Of a DNA stretch of 64,000 nucleotides, positions 30,711 through 41,824 are shown one piece after another; position 1 is the stretch's first letter; every line of letters begins with the position of its first letter. Origin of the DNA: Saccopteryx bilineata (lineage: Eukaryota; Chordata; Mammalia; Chiroptera; Emballonuridae). Under the pieces are notes generated by a model that was not told where the DNA came from, searched no databases, and saw only the letters and a program-made list of their open reading frames with translations. Position numbers and translations under genes: made by a program. The stretch spans positions 182,941,520 through 183,005,519 of the forward strand of contig NC_089491.1 in assembly GCF_036850765.1 (NCBI RefSeq), given 5' to 3'.

Positions 30711-31489
30711 GGCAGCACAATACATAGTGAGGCTTTGTATGTAAAAAGGAACACAAAAATATATTATGATGACAACTAGTTAAAAAATATATAAACATCA
30801 GAAAAAAACTATGGAGAGCTACAATTAGCTGCTAAGTGAAGATACTGTGAAGAGGTTGTAATACAAAAAAAAACATTTGATGAGGTAGGTGTGCTCTTCA
30901 CCTCTCACTGCAGCTTCCCTCTCACACTAGTCTCATTATATTAAGTCACATCCTCCCTCTCTCCTCCATAAACTGTCCTAGCTAGAGTCTCATCAGATAT
31001 TACCACCAAGCCCTCACTGTTGCTGTCATTTACTGATACCTGGGTCATTCCGACTCATTGTCTGACAATTTAAGCTCTATGATTTTATAAAATTCACTAT
31101 GATTTTGTAAAATTCAACTACTATCTTAATTTTTGTCTTCTTTAATTCATATATACATAGGCCTTCTAACACCTGGCCTCTTCTTGAATTTCTCTCCACT
31201 AATAATCACGTCTTACACCGTATCCTAGTCACTGGCTCTCAAGTCATGTTATTCACCTTGTTACTTACCTACCAGCCCTCCACAATCTAAACTCCACACA
31301 TCTCCCTTCCTGACCGGTCCTCCTTCAAATTCCTTCCTTCCAGTACCTCAGTTCCCTCCAACAAAGCTTAAACCCTGCAGGGATTGGCAGAACATTAATC
31401 CTGCTAATTTTTCACTGTCCTTCACCCTTTCCATGGCAAACATTATAATCACTTCTTTGCATATATCCTTGACTCTTCTTCTCTCTCAC
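30711..31489. other. No gene recognised
   Basis: Unassigned; pyrimidine-rich from about 30895. It may include a more 5' part of the L2 that is clear from about 31490. Confidence 0.4.
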
Positions 31490-31950
31490 TACCATCAATC
31501 ATCTCTCACATGCATTATTGCCTTAGTCTTCTAACAGTTCCCCTAGCTTTTATCTTTATTCACTGATAATCTATTCTCAACCCAGGAGGGTCCTTTAAAA
31601 ATGTAAATGAGGTCATGTCATTTCTCTATTCAATACTCTCTGTGGCTTCCATCTCACTCTGAGTAAAATTCAAAGTCAAGTGATGGCTTACAAGTCTACT
31701 TAGGATTTGTGTCCCTTCTTATTTCTGGCTTCCCCTCCCACTACTCTTCTTTTCACCCAGTCCAGGCCAAAAGCACTAGTCCGTCCACTCTACCTCAAAC
31801 CCACCAGGTATTCTCTTGTCTCAGGGCTTCTGCACTATCTGCCCTGCCTAGAATACTCTTGTCCTCAATATATCAATCTGATTTCTTCTTTGCCTTCGAG
31901 TTTTGCTCAGATCTCAGCTTCTAAATATGGCTTATCTTGAAATCTTATTT

Positions 31951-32397
31951 AAAATTGCAAACCCCACCTGACCAGGCAGTGGCGCAGTGGATAGAGCATC
32001 AGACTGGGACGTGGAGGACCCAGGTTCGAAACCCTGAGGTCTCTGGCTTGAGCGCAGGGGCTTATCTGGATTGAGCAAGGCTCATCAGCTTGAGCCCCAG
32101 GTCGCTGGCTTGAGCAAGGGGTGGGGTCACTCGCTCTGCTGTAGCCCCCTCCCCCCGTCAAGGCACATGTGAGAAAGCAATCAATGAGCAACTAGGGTGC
32201 TGCAACGAGAAATTGATGCTTCTCATCTCTCTCCCTTCCTGTCTGTCTGACCCTCTCTCTGTCTCTGTCACACACACAAAAAAAATTGCAAATCATGTGG
32301 TGGCACAGTGGATAAAGCATCGACCTGGAACACTGAGGTCCCTGGGCTTGCCTGGTCAAGACACATATGGCAGTTGATTAAAATTGCAAATCCCCAC
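31951..32397 (+). repeat. Two bat SINEs at one target, three copies of the target sequence
   Basis: A full SINE (head CCTGACCAGGCAGTGGCGCA from 31967, tail ending at about 32285) is followed at once by a short copy (GTGGTGGCACAGTGGATAAA, about 32298-32379) of the CCTGTGGTGGC type. AAAATTGCAAA occurs three times: 31951-31961, 32282-32292 and 32380-32390, with CCCCAC following the first and third. Two insertions into the same or the duplicated site explain this. Confidence 0.85.
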
Positions 32398-32558
32398 CCC
32401 AGCCTAGAACTCACAATCCTCTATACCTTGCTCTATTTTTCTATTTACCATTGTATTTTTAACTGTCTACTGTATGATATAACTTAATTATTGTTGGCTA
32501 CCTTTTTCTTGTCCTGTCTACCACTAGAATTCAGACTCCATCAGGACAAATGTTTTGA

Positions 32559-33265
32559 TCTGTTGTTGGGCAGATAGAATATATTATGCTCACTTTGTTA
32601 AAGATGGCGCTGCCCACATGGAAGCTGCTGCCCAGGTGATATTAATGTGTGTTGGGGCGGGCTGTGGGCAGGCAGGATCCTTGTAGCCTGGGGTTTGGTT
32701 TTAAGACTAAGCCTTTCCCACCCTTTTTGATGTGGGGTGGTGCAATCCCATCATGCATGGATAAGTGACTTTGTATTAGAGACTTACCTATTTTGTATAT
32801 TGGATTAAAAGTTTTGATTTCTACACTATAAAATGGGGATAGAACGGGAGCTTGCTCTCTCGGTTCCTGAAATTAGCATTAGAGAGCAGAGCAGAGAAGG
32901 GCCACGTGGAGGAGGCCAGGAGAAACAGCCAAGATGGTGGAGTGTTGAGTGAAAGGCCAGTTTGTGCAGAGTTTGTGCAGGGAGAAGGAAGAAGATGGGG
33001 AACAGAGATGAGTAAGTCTGGTGAGCTGGAAACCTTTGATTCTAGGAAACTCGGATAAGTAAGTAGCTTTGTGAGCACTGAATGTGAGTGGGTTTTGTAG
33101 CCCAGTGTGTGTTTTTACTTGCCCGCCGGGTGCAAGCTAGGATTAAAAATGATGGCCCACCAGTTTTTGGCTCCATTGTTTCTTTACCAACTATCCGAAT
33201 CCAATGAGAACCTGCATGGGCCAGGCTGCTGTGATGGTAGCCCTGGCTACTGGCTTTACATCTGT
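32559..33265 (+). repeat. Solo LTR, family X, 5-bp target duplication
   Basis: The LTR at 32564-33260 (697 bp) starts TGTTGGGCAG and ends CTGGCTTTACA; TCTGT flanks it on both sides. It shares long blocks with 37929-38453: GTAGCCTGGGGTTTGGTTTT, TATTGGATTAA, TTTCTACACTATAAA, and the end block TCCGAATCCAATGAGAACCTGCATG less five bases. The TACACTATAAA motif is a plausible TATA region. No internal retroviral sequence remains, so LTR-LTR recombination is inferred. Small frames inside are incidental. Confidence 0.85.
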
Positions 33266-33639
33266 CTTGTTTGCTTGTTTATGCCAAGTACCTAGAGCAA
33301 TGCCTAGTATAGGGTAGAATTAAACATAATATTTCTCTATGTGTGACTTGCTGGACTTCAATAGAACCAGAACTAGATTGTAGTAAAAACTCCCAGATTC
33401 CTCATTTGCAATCTTTCTATAAGAAGTGGGCTCAAAAAGAATAGAAAGTTCCTAATTGACCCAGATGGTATTGTCCAGAAGTTCATTTCTACATTTTCCC
33501 CCATAGGTATCAAATATTTTAATTGTCAACCCCAAAGTCAGTCTATAAAATTATATTTAACTTAATTATCTAAAATAATACCTATTGAAAAAGAATAACA
33601 ATGAATTAAACCTCAAAATCAATTAATTAAGCAGAAATA

Positions 33640-33805
33640 CAAAACACAGGAAAATGTGGGAGGTGCTGACTATACCTATTACCTTGATCGTGGCAACGTG
33701 TCATGGTACAGGCCTATGTCCACACTTATCAGATTGCACACAGGAAATATGTGCAGTTTTTGTACATCAATTATATATTAATAAAGCTGATTTTTAAAAA
33801 GCAAA
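33640..33805 (+). repeat. Old L1M 3' end, plus strand
   Basis: TGGGAGGTGCTGACTATACC, ACCTTGATCGTGGCAACG, CTTATCAGATTGCACAC and TGTGCAGTTTTTGTACATC, then AATAAAGCTG: an old L1M terminus. Confidence 0.75.
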
Positions 33806-35028
33806 ACAAATAATGAAAAGTATGATTCTATCTCGAATACCAAAACTTAAGAGCAGCTATATTTAATTAAATAAAGAGAGGAAAAAGACCAAATCTTTTA
33901 CACCAACACTGAAGGGGACCTCACGGCTCTTTCAAGGTTACTAGAAATGTATTCTTTATTGTGTCTATTTTTCCTGCATGGTTTCCCTTCTCCCTCTTAT
34001 AAGTGGATCACCAGCACTGCTCTTAAAGGGTCTTTTCAACTCATCAAAATGAAATAAAAAGAGTGGAGAGCAGGTGTTTCTGATGTTACTGGACAACAGC
34101 TGGAAAGAGGAAAACAAAATGGTGTAAAAAGAATGAAAATTACTTGAGCTGAAAATAAGTGTATTTTAAATGAGAAAGGAGCATCTCCTCTCAGCTTAGA
34201 CATGAGTAGAAGGGGGTAGAGGGGTATTTCCAAATCTGATGGGAAATGTAACAGTGTGTAAATTGCCTTTGGATAAGCAGAACGAGCAAGATAACTGTTC
34301 AATTAGTGAATCAATGAATAGTGAATGAGTTCATAAGTTCATATAACTCTAGGATTGCTTTCACTCTGGGAACAAAAGTGCCAGAAGTGGTGTTATATTT
34401 CTATGTTGGTCAGTCATACTGGCTACCTTTTAAAAGTTCTGATGTTATATTTGCATTGTCTCCACATTAGACTTGCTTCTTTCTCTCTTTCCAATAAAAT
34501 CTTAAATACAGATCATTGTGAATACAGACATGTTTCTGAAAATTTACATACAATATAAGTTAATTTCAAATACATATAGGCAAATACATGATTTTATAGT
34601 CAGTTACATTTATATAGCACTTTCCAGTTTATTAGCCATTTTTTAATGTGAAATTTCAGCATCAAAACTATTTTCAGGCATCACATACCATCTAGTCTGG
34701 TTCAAACTGTTTGTTTTAAGAACAAGAAAATGAGGTCCAGAAATAGCCAATCATTTGTCTCAGGTCACAAAGTGAGCCTAAAATGCAGGCTCCCTCTCTG
34801 CCCATGCTGCTTTCTTTCCAGTAACCCACACAAGTAAATCAGTCAGGCATTTCTACGTGCATTTGACAAATATGGAAAGTGAAGTGTGGACAAGTAATGT
34901 GTCCTAAGCTAAACAAAGAGTAAGCAGCCCAACTCAAGTTCAATGTTCCTTCTATGCACACCTGCCCAAGGCAAATCATGTCTGAAAGAGGAACAACCAT
35001 GAGCCAGTTAATCTTGGATCATTTTATT
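33806..35028. other. No gene; a MIR-like piece at about 34600-34810
   Basis: ATATAGCACTTTCCAGTTTA, GAACAAGAAAATGAGGTCCAG and CTCAGGTCACAAAGTGAG suggest a minus-strand MIR. The rest is unassigned. Confidence 0.45.
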
Positions 35029-35327
35029 AAAAATTGCATGTTATAAAAACGAGACTAAGAGACATGGACAAGAGTGTGGTGGTTACCAGGGGTGGGGGGA
35101 GGGAGGACATGGGAGGGAGGGAGGGAGAGAGTTAGGGGGAGGGGGAGGGGCACAGAGAACTAGATAGAGGGTGGCGGAGTACAATCTGACTTTGGGCGAG
35201 GGGTATGCAACATAATTTAATGACAAAATAACCTAGACATGTTTTTTTTGAATATATGTACCCTGATTTATTAATGTCATCCCATTACCATTAATAAAAA
35301 TTTATTATAAAAAAAAATTGCATGTTA
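35029..35327 (+). mobile_element. L1 fragment, 3'UTR only, 15-bp target duplication
   Basis: Bases 35044-35312 match the 3'UTR of the full-length L1 (GAGACTAAGAGACATGGAC to AATAAAAATTTATTA). AAAAATTGCATGTTA flanks it at 35029-35043 and 35313-35327. It is an extremely 5'-truncated insertion of about 270 bp. Confidence 0.95.
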
Positions 35328-35697
35328 GCCCTGGCCAGTTGGCTCAGTGGTAGAGCATCAACCTAGTGTGTGGATGTCCCAGGTTCAATTCCCGACCAGG
35401 GCACACAGGAGAAACGTCCATCTGCTTTTCCAACCCTCCCCCTTTTCTTTCTCTCTATCTCTGTCTTCCCCTCCCGCAGCCCAGGCTGCATTGGAGCAAA
35501 GTTGGCCTGGGCACTGAGAATGGCTCCATGGCCTCCGCCTCAGGCGCTAGAATGGCTCGGGTTGTAATGGAGCAACGCCCCAGATGGCCAGAGCATCGTC
35601 CCCTGGTGGGCGTGCCGGGTGGATCCCGGTAGGACGCATGCAGGAGTCTGTCTCTTTGCTTTCCGGTTTCTTCAGAAAAATACAAAAAAAAAAAAAT
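35328..35697 (+). repeat. Bat SINE (CCCTGGCC type), plus strand
   Basis: Head GCCCTGGCCAGTTGGCTCAG, B-box-like GGTTCAATTCC, body with CCAGGCTGCATTGGAGC and CCCCTGGTGGGCGTGCC, then GAAAAATAC and a poly-A. It begins at the last base of the preceding L1 duplication. The TGCATTTTA after its tail matches the TGCATGTTA before its head in 8 of 9 positions, a probable target duplication. Confidence 0.95.
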
Positions 35698-35699
35698 GC

Positions 35700-36440
35700 A
35701 TTTTATAATTTTCATATCAAGCTCTATTAAAATAAACCTGTTGCTTTTTAAATACTATTAAGACTCATATCAAGAATTTATTATTGTACTTTTCGTCTTT
35801 TGATTTATAAAAACAGTTTGAACCAGTATAAAATCTAGCCTGATAATAGGAGTGTTGACTAGATCCTAAATTCCCTTCCATTTTTTTTATAGCACATGAT
35901 GGACTTTCTATTTGTTTTGTAAACAAGGTACAGAGATTTGTAAGGTTATTGTTTCTGAAAGGTTTTGTTTTTTGTTTAACCTTCCTTTCTAATTCATCTT
36001 TGCTTTTTGTTGACCAAGGCAAACAGGGTTGTGTAGTGTGCCCTCTGCTGGTGAAAAGAGGAAAATATCATACTTTACCCAAAGAGATCCTGTGAATTAT
36101 GTGAATATCTGGTATTACCTAAAGATCTAAAATATTAATCTACAAATAATTAATTTTTAAAATAATAGTTATGTTATAATATGAACACTTAATTTTATAC
36201 TGAAAACAAATTGAATCACAGAATTTAAACTTATTTTGACATTACTTTTACTTTACTACTAAGTCTAACAGAGGCTACAGCTAGAAAGAGAAAGTAAAAT
36301 TACTCTCAGGTAGATGGAGCCATTCCAGTTTTCCACCATACTTTGCCAAGCAAACTCAATTGCTTACCAATTACAAAATGATTGCAAGCACTGACACTGT
36401 CCTTTAGTGGAAGTCACCAAAGTTGGTGACTGATATATGA
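35700..36440. other. No gene recognised
   Basis: Unassigned A/T-rich DNA. Confidence 0.5.
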
Positions 36441-36441
36441 T

Positions 36442-36862
36442 CTCTCCAATCATTTTCTTTTTTTTTCTTTTTTTTTTTTTTTTGTATTTTTCTGAAGCTG
36501 GAAAAGGGGAGAGACAGTCAGACAGACTCCCGCATGCGCCCGACCGGAATCCACCCGGCACGCTCACCAGGGGGCGACGCCCTGCCCACCAGGGGGCGTC
36601 GCTCTGTTGCGACCAGAGCCGTTCTAGCACCTGAGGCAGAGGCCACAGAGCCATCCCCAGCACCCGGGCCATCTTTGCTCCAATGGAGACTCGGCTGCAG
36701 GAGGGGAAAAGAGAGACAGAGAGGAAGGAGAGGGGGAGGGGTGGAGAAGCAGATGGGCGCTTCTCCTGTGTGCCCTGGCCAGGAATTGAACCCGGGACTT
36801 CTGCACGCCAGGCTGACGCTCTACCACTGAGCCAACCGGCCAGGGCCTCTCCAACCATTTTC
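36442..36862 (-). repeat. Bat SINE (CCCTGGCC type), minus strand, 16-bp target duplication
   Basis: Poly-T at the left, then the reverse complement of the family, ending GAGCCAACCGGCCAGGGC. CTCTCCAATCATTTTC (36442-36457) and CTCTCCAACCATTTTC (36847-36862) are the duplication, with one mismatch. A CACCAGGGGGCG block occurs twice in the body (about 36566 and 36588), making it slightly longer than its relatives. Confidence 0.95.
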
Positions 36863-36918
36863 AATCGGTGTTCTATAACTCCCCACAAACCTATTTAATA
36901 TCTGCTTGCAAAGCAAAA

Positions 36919-36937
36919 AGAGAGAGAGAGAGAGAGA
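36919..36937. repeat. (GA)n microsatellite
   Basis: About nine GA units. Confidence 0.9.
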
Positions 36938-37179
36938 TCCTCAACTGACCACCCACTGTTCATTATTATTGTATGCTTTGGACTCGGGAAAATTACTTAC
37001 ACTGACAGCTATAAACTTAGGATAATTTTTCTAACCTCCTAAAGTAGTTTTGTGAACTAAATGAAAATATGTATACATTCATTATTATGGGTGTTGAGAA
37101 AGAGGTCTTGCCCCTGAAGCATAAGAGACATGCTATGATGATGACTGTCCCATGTGATCTGTCACCTGGCAATATCTCC

Positions 37180-37555
37180 TGCCATTCTCCTCTGCTACGG
37201 CCACCCTGAGCCTCTGCTAAGCTCACCATGCCCCTGAGGTTTCTACACTTGCTAACCCCCTGACTGTAGCATTCTTTACAGATACAGCCACATTAAAAGG
37301 ATCTTCCCTGATCACCTTATATACCTAATTCCTTTACCCTGCTTTTCTTCCCAGCACTCACTGCTGCCTGTTATTACGGGGATTCTGTTCTGTTTCTAGC
37401 CCACAGCTTCCAATGAGGAGGCAAGCTCTGTGAGGCAGGGACTTTGCTGACTCGGTTATGCTCCATTCACAGTGACTGACTGGCAGAGTACCTGGTACAT
37501 AGAAGGCAATCAATTCGTACGTGCTGAATGAATAAATAAATGTACTATGAGGGAT
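37180..37555 (+). repeat. L2 LINE remnant, 3' end, plus strand
   Basis: GATCTTCCCTGATCACCTTA, GGAGGCAAGCTCTGTGAGGC, AGAGTACCTGGTACATAG and CGTGCTGAATGAATAAATAA give a clear L2 terminus. Confidence 0.8.
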
Positions 37556-37923
37556 ATTAGAGAGGTCATTTCTGCTTTGAATGAAAGAATGTGGTCCAGT
37601 GACGTCTAGAGCCCCTTCCTGAGATTTTATAATTAAAATCATTGCACATGAACAGACCCTAGGATTTTCTAGTTAGTTACTAAGACAGTACTTTCAGAAG
37701 TCCTTAAAAATTTAAATGCACTACCATGTAAAATATTTTCCTTCTGGATTGCCATCTTTTTTGTTTGATCAAGCGTTTGAGGACAGAGTAGAACAAGCAA
37801 AAAGAGCTATAAAAATACCACATTCCTTGAAATGGTGAAGTGGTTAAATGTTAAATATTTCACACAGGTTTTACTCTTTAAAATTATGCATATAATAATG
37901 CTTCTCGGGAACAAAAAAGAAAA

Positions 37924-38458
37924 AGCAGTGTTGGTCAAATAAGTTTGTAAATATGATATATATGTTTGCTCGCTTGTGACTTATATTGGGTGTGGGGGAC
38001 AGGCTATAAGCAGGCCAGGTCGTTGTAGCCTGGGGTTTGGTTTTGGGACTAAGCTTTTCCCCACACCCTTGACTGATTGTATGATCTGGGAGGTGCACTC
38101 TCATGAGGAATCCAATTATGCCTTGGATAAATGACTTTGTATCGGAGACTTCCTTGTTTGTATATTGGATTAAGGGATTTTGGTTTTCTACACTATAAAG
38201 TGGGACAGACCAGGAGCTTGGACACACGGTTCCTGCTATCACAATTGCAGGGGCTTCCCTGATCCCTTGCCCTTCATGGAAAGAGCTGGTTTTCTGCTTT
38301 TCCCTTGTCTTCTTTTGTGGTTTGCCTGTCTTGGTGAGACACCAATAAATAGGATGGCCCCCCATCCTCTGACTCCGCCATTTCTTTATCGTCTGCCCGA
38401 ATCCAATGGGAACCTGCATGTGAATGGCCACGATGGCGGCTCCTGGCCTTACAAGCAG
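37924..38458 (+). repeat. Solo LTR, family X, second copy
   Basis: The LTR at 37929-38453 (525 bp) starts TGTTGGTCAAA and ends GGCCTTACA; AGCAG flanks it at 37924-37928 and 38454-38458. It shares the blocks listed for 32564-33260 but lacks about 170 bp of the middle and 3' part of that copy. It has AATAAAT near 38345. Open frames within are incidental. Confidence 0.85.
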
Positions 38459-39390
38459 TAACAGAAAAAAAGACATAAAACTCCAATGTGTGAGCATATG
38501 CTAGTACCTACCTTTTTTTATTATGACACTACCAAACCTTATTAAAATAGAAGTATTTTAACACACTACCATGACACTCTATATCATCTTCTAAATCTTT
38601 TCAAAAATAATACGCCTAGAATTCATCTTAAAGAAATATTATACTCTTAAAAATATACTACTATAAAAACCCAACTTTAGGAATAAATACATTTCAAATA
38701 CGCTTGGAACCACTAAGGAGTTGGCAAATTGAGGAAATCGTCAACATGTCCAAATATTCTGAGCTGGTTTCCTGTCAGGGCTGTCAGTCTAGATGCATCA
38801 GGATTACACACAAGAAAAATGATTGCAGTCATTTGGTGTTTTGAAAAATGCCTGACACTATCCATCTTATTGCCAACATTTTAGGCCCCACATTGCACCT
38901 GATGAGAGAACTGACCTTTGAAAGAAAATTGTGCAGTCAAATAGAGAAACATAAAATGACAGAGACAGATAGAAAGGACTCTGTGGTTGCAGCCATATCT
39001 GGATCATCTTCTCAAATAACCAACTTTTCTAACCAGTAAGTTCGTGTTTTCTAATCGGGCTCCTCAGTAAAAATCTCCCACCAAAGTCTATATTACAGGA
39101 GGGGGAATTCTGTAGCATGTATAATCAGCTTAAATGAACAAAAGGTAAAGCCATGGGAACTTCAGTATCTTGTCATATGTAGAAAAATCATATTGAATGA
39201 AGAGTTTCAGATATCTGTAATATTTTGCAAAGTACTACATTATTTAAAAATCAATTAAATGAATTTTAGAACCATCAAAGACCAAAAGGTGATACAGGTC
39301 CCTTTAATCATAATATCTTCATGTTTGCTGGTACCCATTCTTCTTATAGAGATATAAAAAAGCAAAGGAAACCCTCAAATTCCTTAGATA
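38459..39390. other. No gene recognised
   Basis: Unassigned A/T-rich DNA. Confidence 0.5.
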
Positions 39391-39394
39391 TAGT

Positions 39395-39570
39395 TCTTCA
39401 TTCATTCACAAATAAGCATTCCACGAGTGCCTACTATGTGTCAGGAACTAAAGGCTGCTGGGAATATAAAAATGATACACAGTCTCAATGTTTGGGGGTT
39501 GACAGAAGCAATAACAGGGCAGGGAATATCAGGTTTCAGGGATAATGGGACCATTATGAAGGGCTCCCAA
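39395..39570 (-). repeat. L2 LINE remnant, minus strand
   Basis: TTCATTCATTCACAAATAAGC, GTGCCTACTATGTGTCAGG and GCTGGGAATATAAAAATGAT read as the L2 3' end in reverse complement. Confidence 0.75.
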
Positions 39571-39714
39571 AGAAAAGCCAAAAAAGACTAAACATTAGAA
39601 TGGAGCAATTCATTTGGCCATTCCAGACATTTAAAAAATACAATCATGTGAAAGTCTGATATAATTTCAAATGATTGAGTCATCAGAAATGATACATTAT
39701 GTTATTCTATCCAT

Positions 39715-39870
39715 TTATCACCTCTGGAAATAAGAGAATTATATGCCTTGTTTTGAAGATTAGGAAACCAATACTCTGAAAACTGTGACCCTGTACAACG
39801 TCAAAAAAAGAGCAGAGCAGATCTTAGATCTGAACTCCTCTCTGTTACTTCATAGCCCATGCTTTTTCCT
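39715..39870 (-). repeat. MIR fragment, minus strand
   Basis: GAAGATTAGGAAACCAATA, then AGATCTGAACTCCTCTCTG fits reverse MIR. Decayed. Confidence 0.5.
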
Positions 39871-40058
39871 AGTATAACAATTTATCTGACCATACAAGAA
39901 CAAACTAATCTTTCTTCCATTTCCCTCTCCAAACACCGATAGGAATTCCTTAGTAACAAAGTAGTGTAATTAAAGTAAGTCTCAAAGCACTTTGAAAACT
40001 GCCCCCAAGAAACTTTGTGCCCCTTTTCCCTGAAAGAATTCAGATCCAAGATCCTTGA

Positions 40059-40580
40059 GGGGGGGAATGTCTAGGCAGGTAGATAGCATGAGCGAAGCAA
40101 GGATGATGGGCCAGGTACAGGTCACCAAAGCAAGGGCAAAGGACAACAGGCCAGGCCTCAGTTGTGTTTCAGCTCCAGGCCCTAAAAAAGCAGCAAAACC
40201 AGACGAACCACTGTATGCTGACTTCAGGACCACCTGCATTGATTAAGGATCCCCTGCCCTGATGCTCTGATATCCTCATACATGGTATGTAGAGACCATG
40301 ACTCTGAAAGGACACACCTGGAACACTGAGGATATTCCACTGTATCCTCCCTTGGAGCCTCCCTAAACTACCTGCCCTTAAAGCCCTGAGGACTGAGGAC
40401 CCAGAGCGCTCTCCCTCCAGGCTCTCACTCCAGGAACACAACAGCCCCTTCTCCTTCCCCCCTCCCCACACAGGCGGTTTCTTTGTCTCTCCTAAACTCC
40501 CCTTGGTTGGCCTCAGTATCTTATCTCCTGAGACCATTTCTTCTAGCTTTGTGACTTTCTAAATAAACTTTCTCTCATAG
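40059..40580 (+). repeat. LTR-like element preceded by a purine tract (candidate)
   Basis: A G7 run (40059-40065) and AA come directly before TGTCTAGGCAGG (TG at 40068), the layout of a polypurine tract and U3 start. About 490 bp later AATAAA appears at about 40561. The body is GC-richer than the neighbourhood. The right edge is unclear because a GGGA repeat follows. I could not read a target duplication or assign a family. Confidence 0.45.
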
Positions 40581-40587
40581 TTTCCAG

Positions 40588-40772
40588 GAAAGAAGGGAGG
40601 GAGGGAGGGAGGGAGGGAGGGAGGGAGGGAGGGAGGGAGGGAGGGAGGGAGGGAGGGAGGGAGGGAGGGAGGGAGAAGAAAAAGAAGGGAAGGGGAGGAG
40701 AGGAGAAGGGTGGGGAAGGGAACAGGAGGGAAGGGGAGGGGAGGGGAGGGGGAAGGGGGAGGGAAAAGGAAA
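40588..40772. repeat. (GGGA)n microsatellite and purine tract
   Basis: About twenty uninterrupted GGGA units (about 40592-40672) followed by a purine-only or nearly purine-only stretch to about 40772. Minus-strand frames of about 80-109 codons (PSLPPSLPP repeats) arise from it and are not genes. Confidence 0.95.
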
Positions 40773-40959
40773 GGAAACTGTCCCCCAAATACTTTTCCCA
40801 GTGCCACAAAAGCATAAAGGACTCGCCAATCAAGGTAGCTTCATTGTAAGTCTTAGAAACATAATTCTCCATTAATTTTTAGATATTCCTAGTATAATTT
40901 CCAGCATTCAAAACTTCTATATGAAAACATTAATTGGAGACTATAGTATAAGACAGCCA

Positions 40960-41130
40960 GTGAGCTCTTGGGCCTGCATTAGATAGACCAGAGTTAAAAC
41001 CCCAGCAACTGTACTGAGCTCTTCACTAAACTTCAGCTTCCCTCATCTGTAAAATTGAGACAGTACCCACTACCACATTGTAAAATGCTTGGTGAAGTTC
41101 ACAGTACATGAATGCTAAATAAACCATACA
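40960..41130 (+). repeat. MIR SINE, plus strand
   Basis: GTGAGCTCTTGGGCCTGCAT, GACCAGAGTTAAAACCCC, CAGCTTCCCTCATCTGTAAAA and AAATGCTTGGTGAAG follow MIR order. Confidence 0.75.
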
Positions 41131-41820
41131 TTTGTATGTGATTTCCAAGTGTTCTTAAGTTATTCACAGTGCATGCTCAACATCACAGTTAGAATCTGTA
41201 GAAACCTAGACTCTCTAAGGCCTAAATTTTGTAGGCATATCCAGCAGACATTAAATAAAAGTGAATTAGCAGTGAGAGTAAGAATCCACAGATATACATC
41301 AGGACACAGAGAATCATCAATAAATGTTAATTATCTGACTGTCACATCATTAAAAGTTGATAAGTCTATACTTCTCTTAAGGCAAGTATAAAAAAAACTT
41401 TTTGTGTGTAAAAAAGTAAAAAATAAACTCTATTTCAATACTTTTATTTTCCTTGAGATGAATGTACCATATTGAAACCAGTGGGAGCACACACATCATC
41501 TTTCCCATACCTCAGCATTTTCAACATAACAAACTGGCTTTCTAATAGAGTATTGTTGTCATTGTCCTTTTAATGTCTATAGACTCTTTGTGAAGGCACA
41601 AAGGTGCCTGTGGTCAAAAAGAAGATATTTTCCATTTTTATTAGTACCTTCCAATTTCCATAATTTCTACTCTTACTGAATTTTCTCATAGCACAAAAGA
41701 AGAGAAATTTCTACAGGAGTGAAACAATCTGAATTATATTATCTCAGCCTTTCTTTTTCTTATTCTTAAGATTATTCTCAAGAAACAAATATTTGGAAGT
41801 TTAATGAGAAATAAGAATCC
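41131..41820. other. No gene recognised
   Basis: Unassigned A/T-rich DNA. Confidence 0.5.
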
Positions 41821-41824
41821 AATC

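Larger units (their letters stand above)
31490..33340 (+). repeat. L2 LINE remnant interrupted by two SINEs and a solo LTR
   Basis: L2 sequence runs at about 31490-31950 (GAGGTCATGTCATTTCTCTA, TGTGGCTTCCATCTC, CTCAGGGCTTCTGCACTA), resumes at about 32398-32560 (CACTAGAATTCAGACTCCAT), and its last part resumes again at 33266 (GCCTAGTATAGGG). The gaps are filled by SINEs (31967-32379) and a solo LTR (32564-33260). The order of insertion is therefore L2 first. Confidence 0.8.

Noticed and set aside
31949..32191. 80-codon minus-strand frame
   Set aside because: Antisense of a SINE.
35328..35400. tRNA gene at SINE heads (also 31967, 41842, 48361, 54679)
   Set aside because: A and B box-like motifs are present but the cloverleaf is incomplete and each is followed by a SINE body and poly-A.
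36364..36888. 174-codon minus-strand frame
   Set aside because: It runs through a SINE and its tail; the same peptide fragments appear at the other SINE copies.
32559..38458. The two family-X LTRs as the ends of a single provirus
   Set aside because: Each has its own different 5-bp duplication, and the DNA between is old host repeat sequence, not retroviral.
37871..38497. 208-codon minus-strand frame
   Set aside because: It spans the solo LTR at 37929-38453 in antisense; no domain and no similarity to a known protein.
40543..40872. Minus-strand frames of 82-109 codons rich in Pro, Ser and Leu
   Set aside because: Translation of the (GGGA)n complement.
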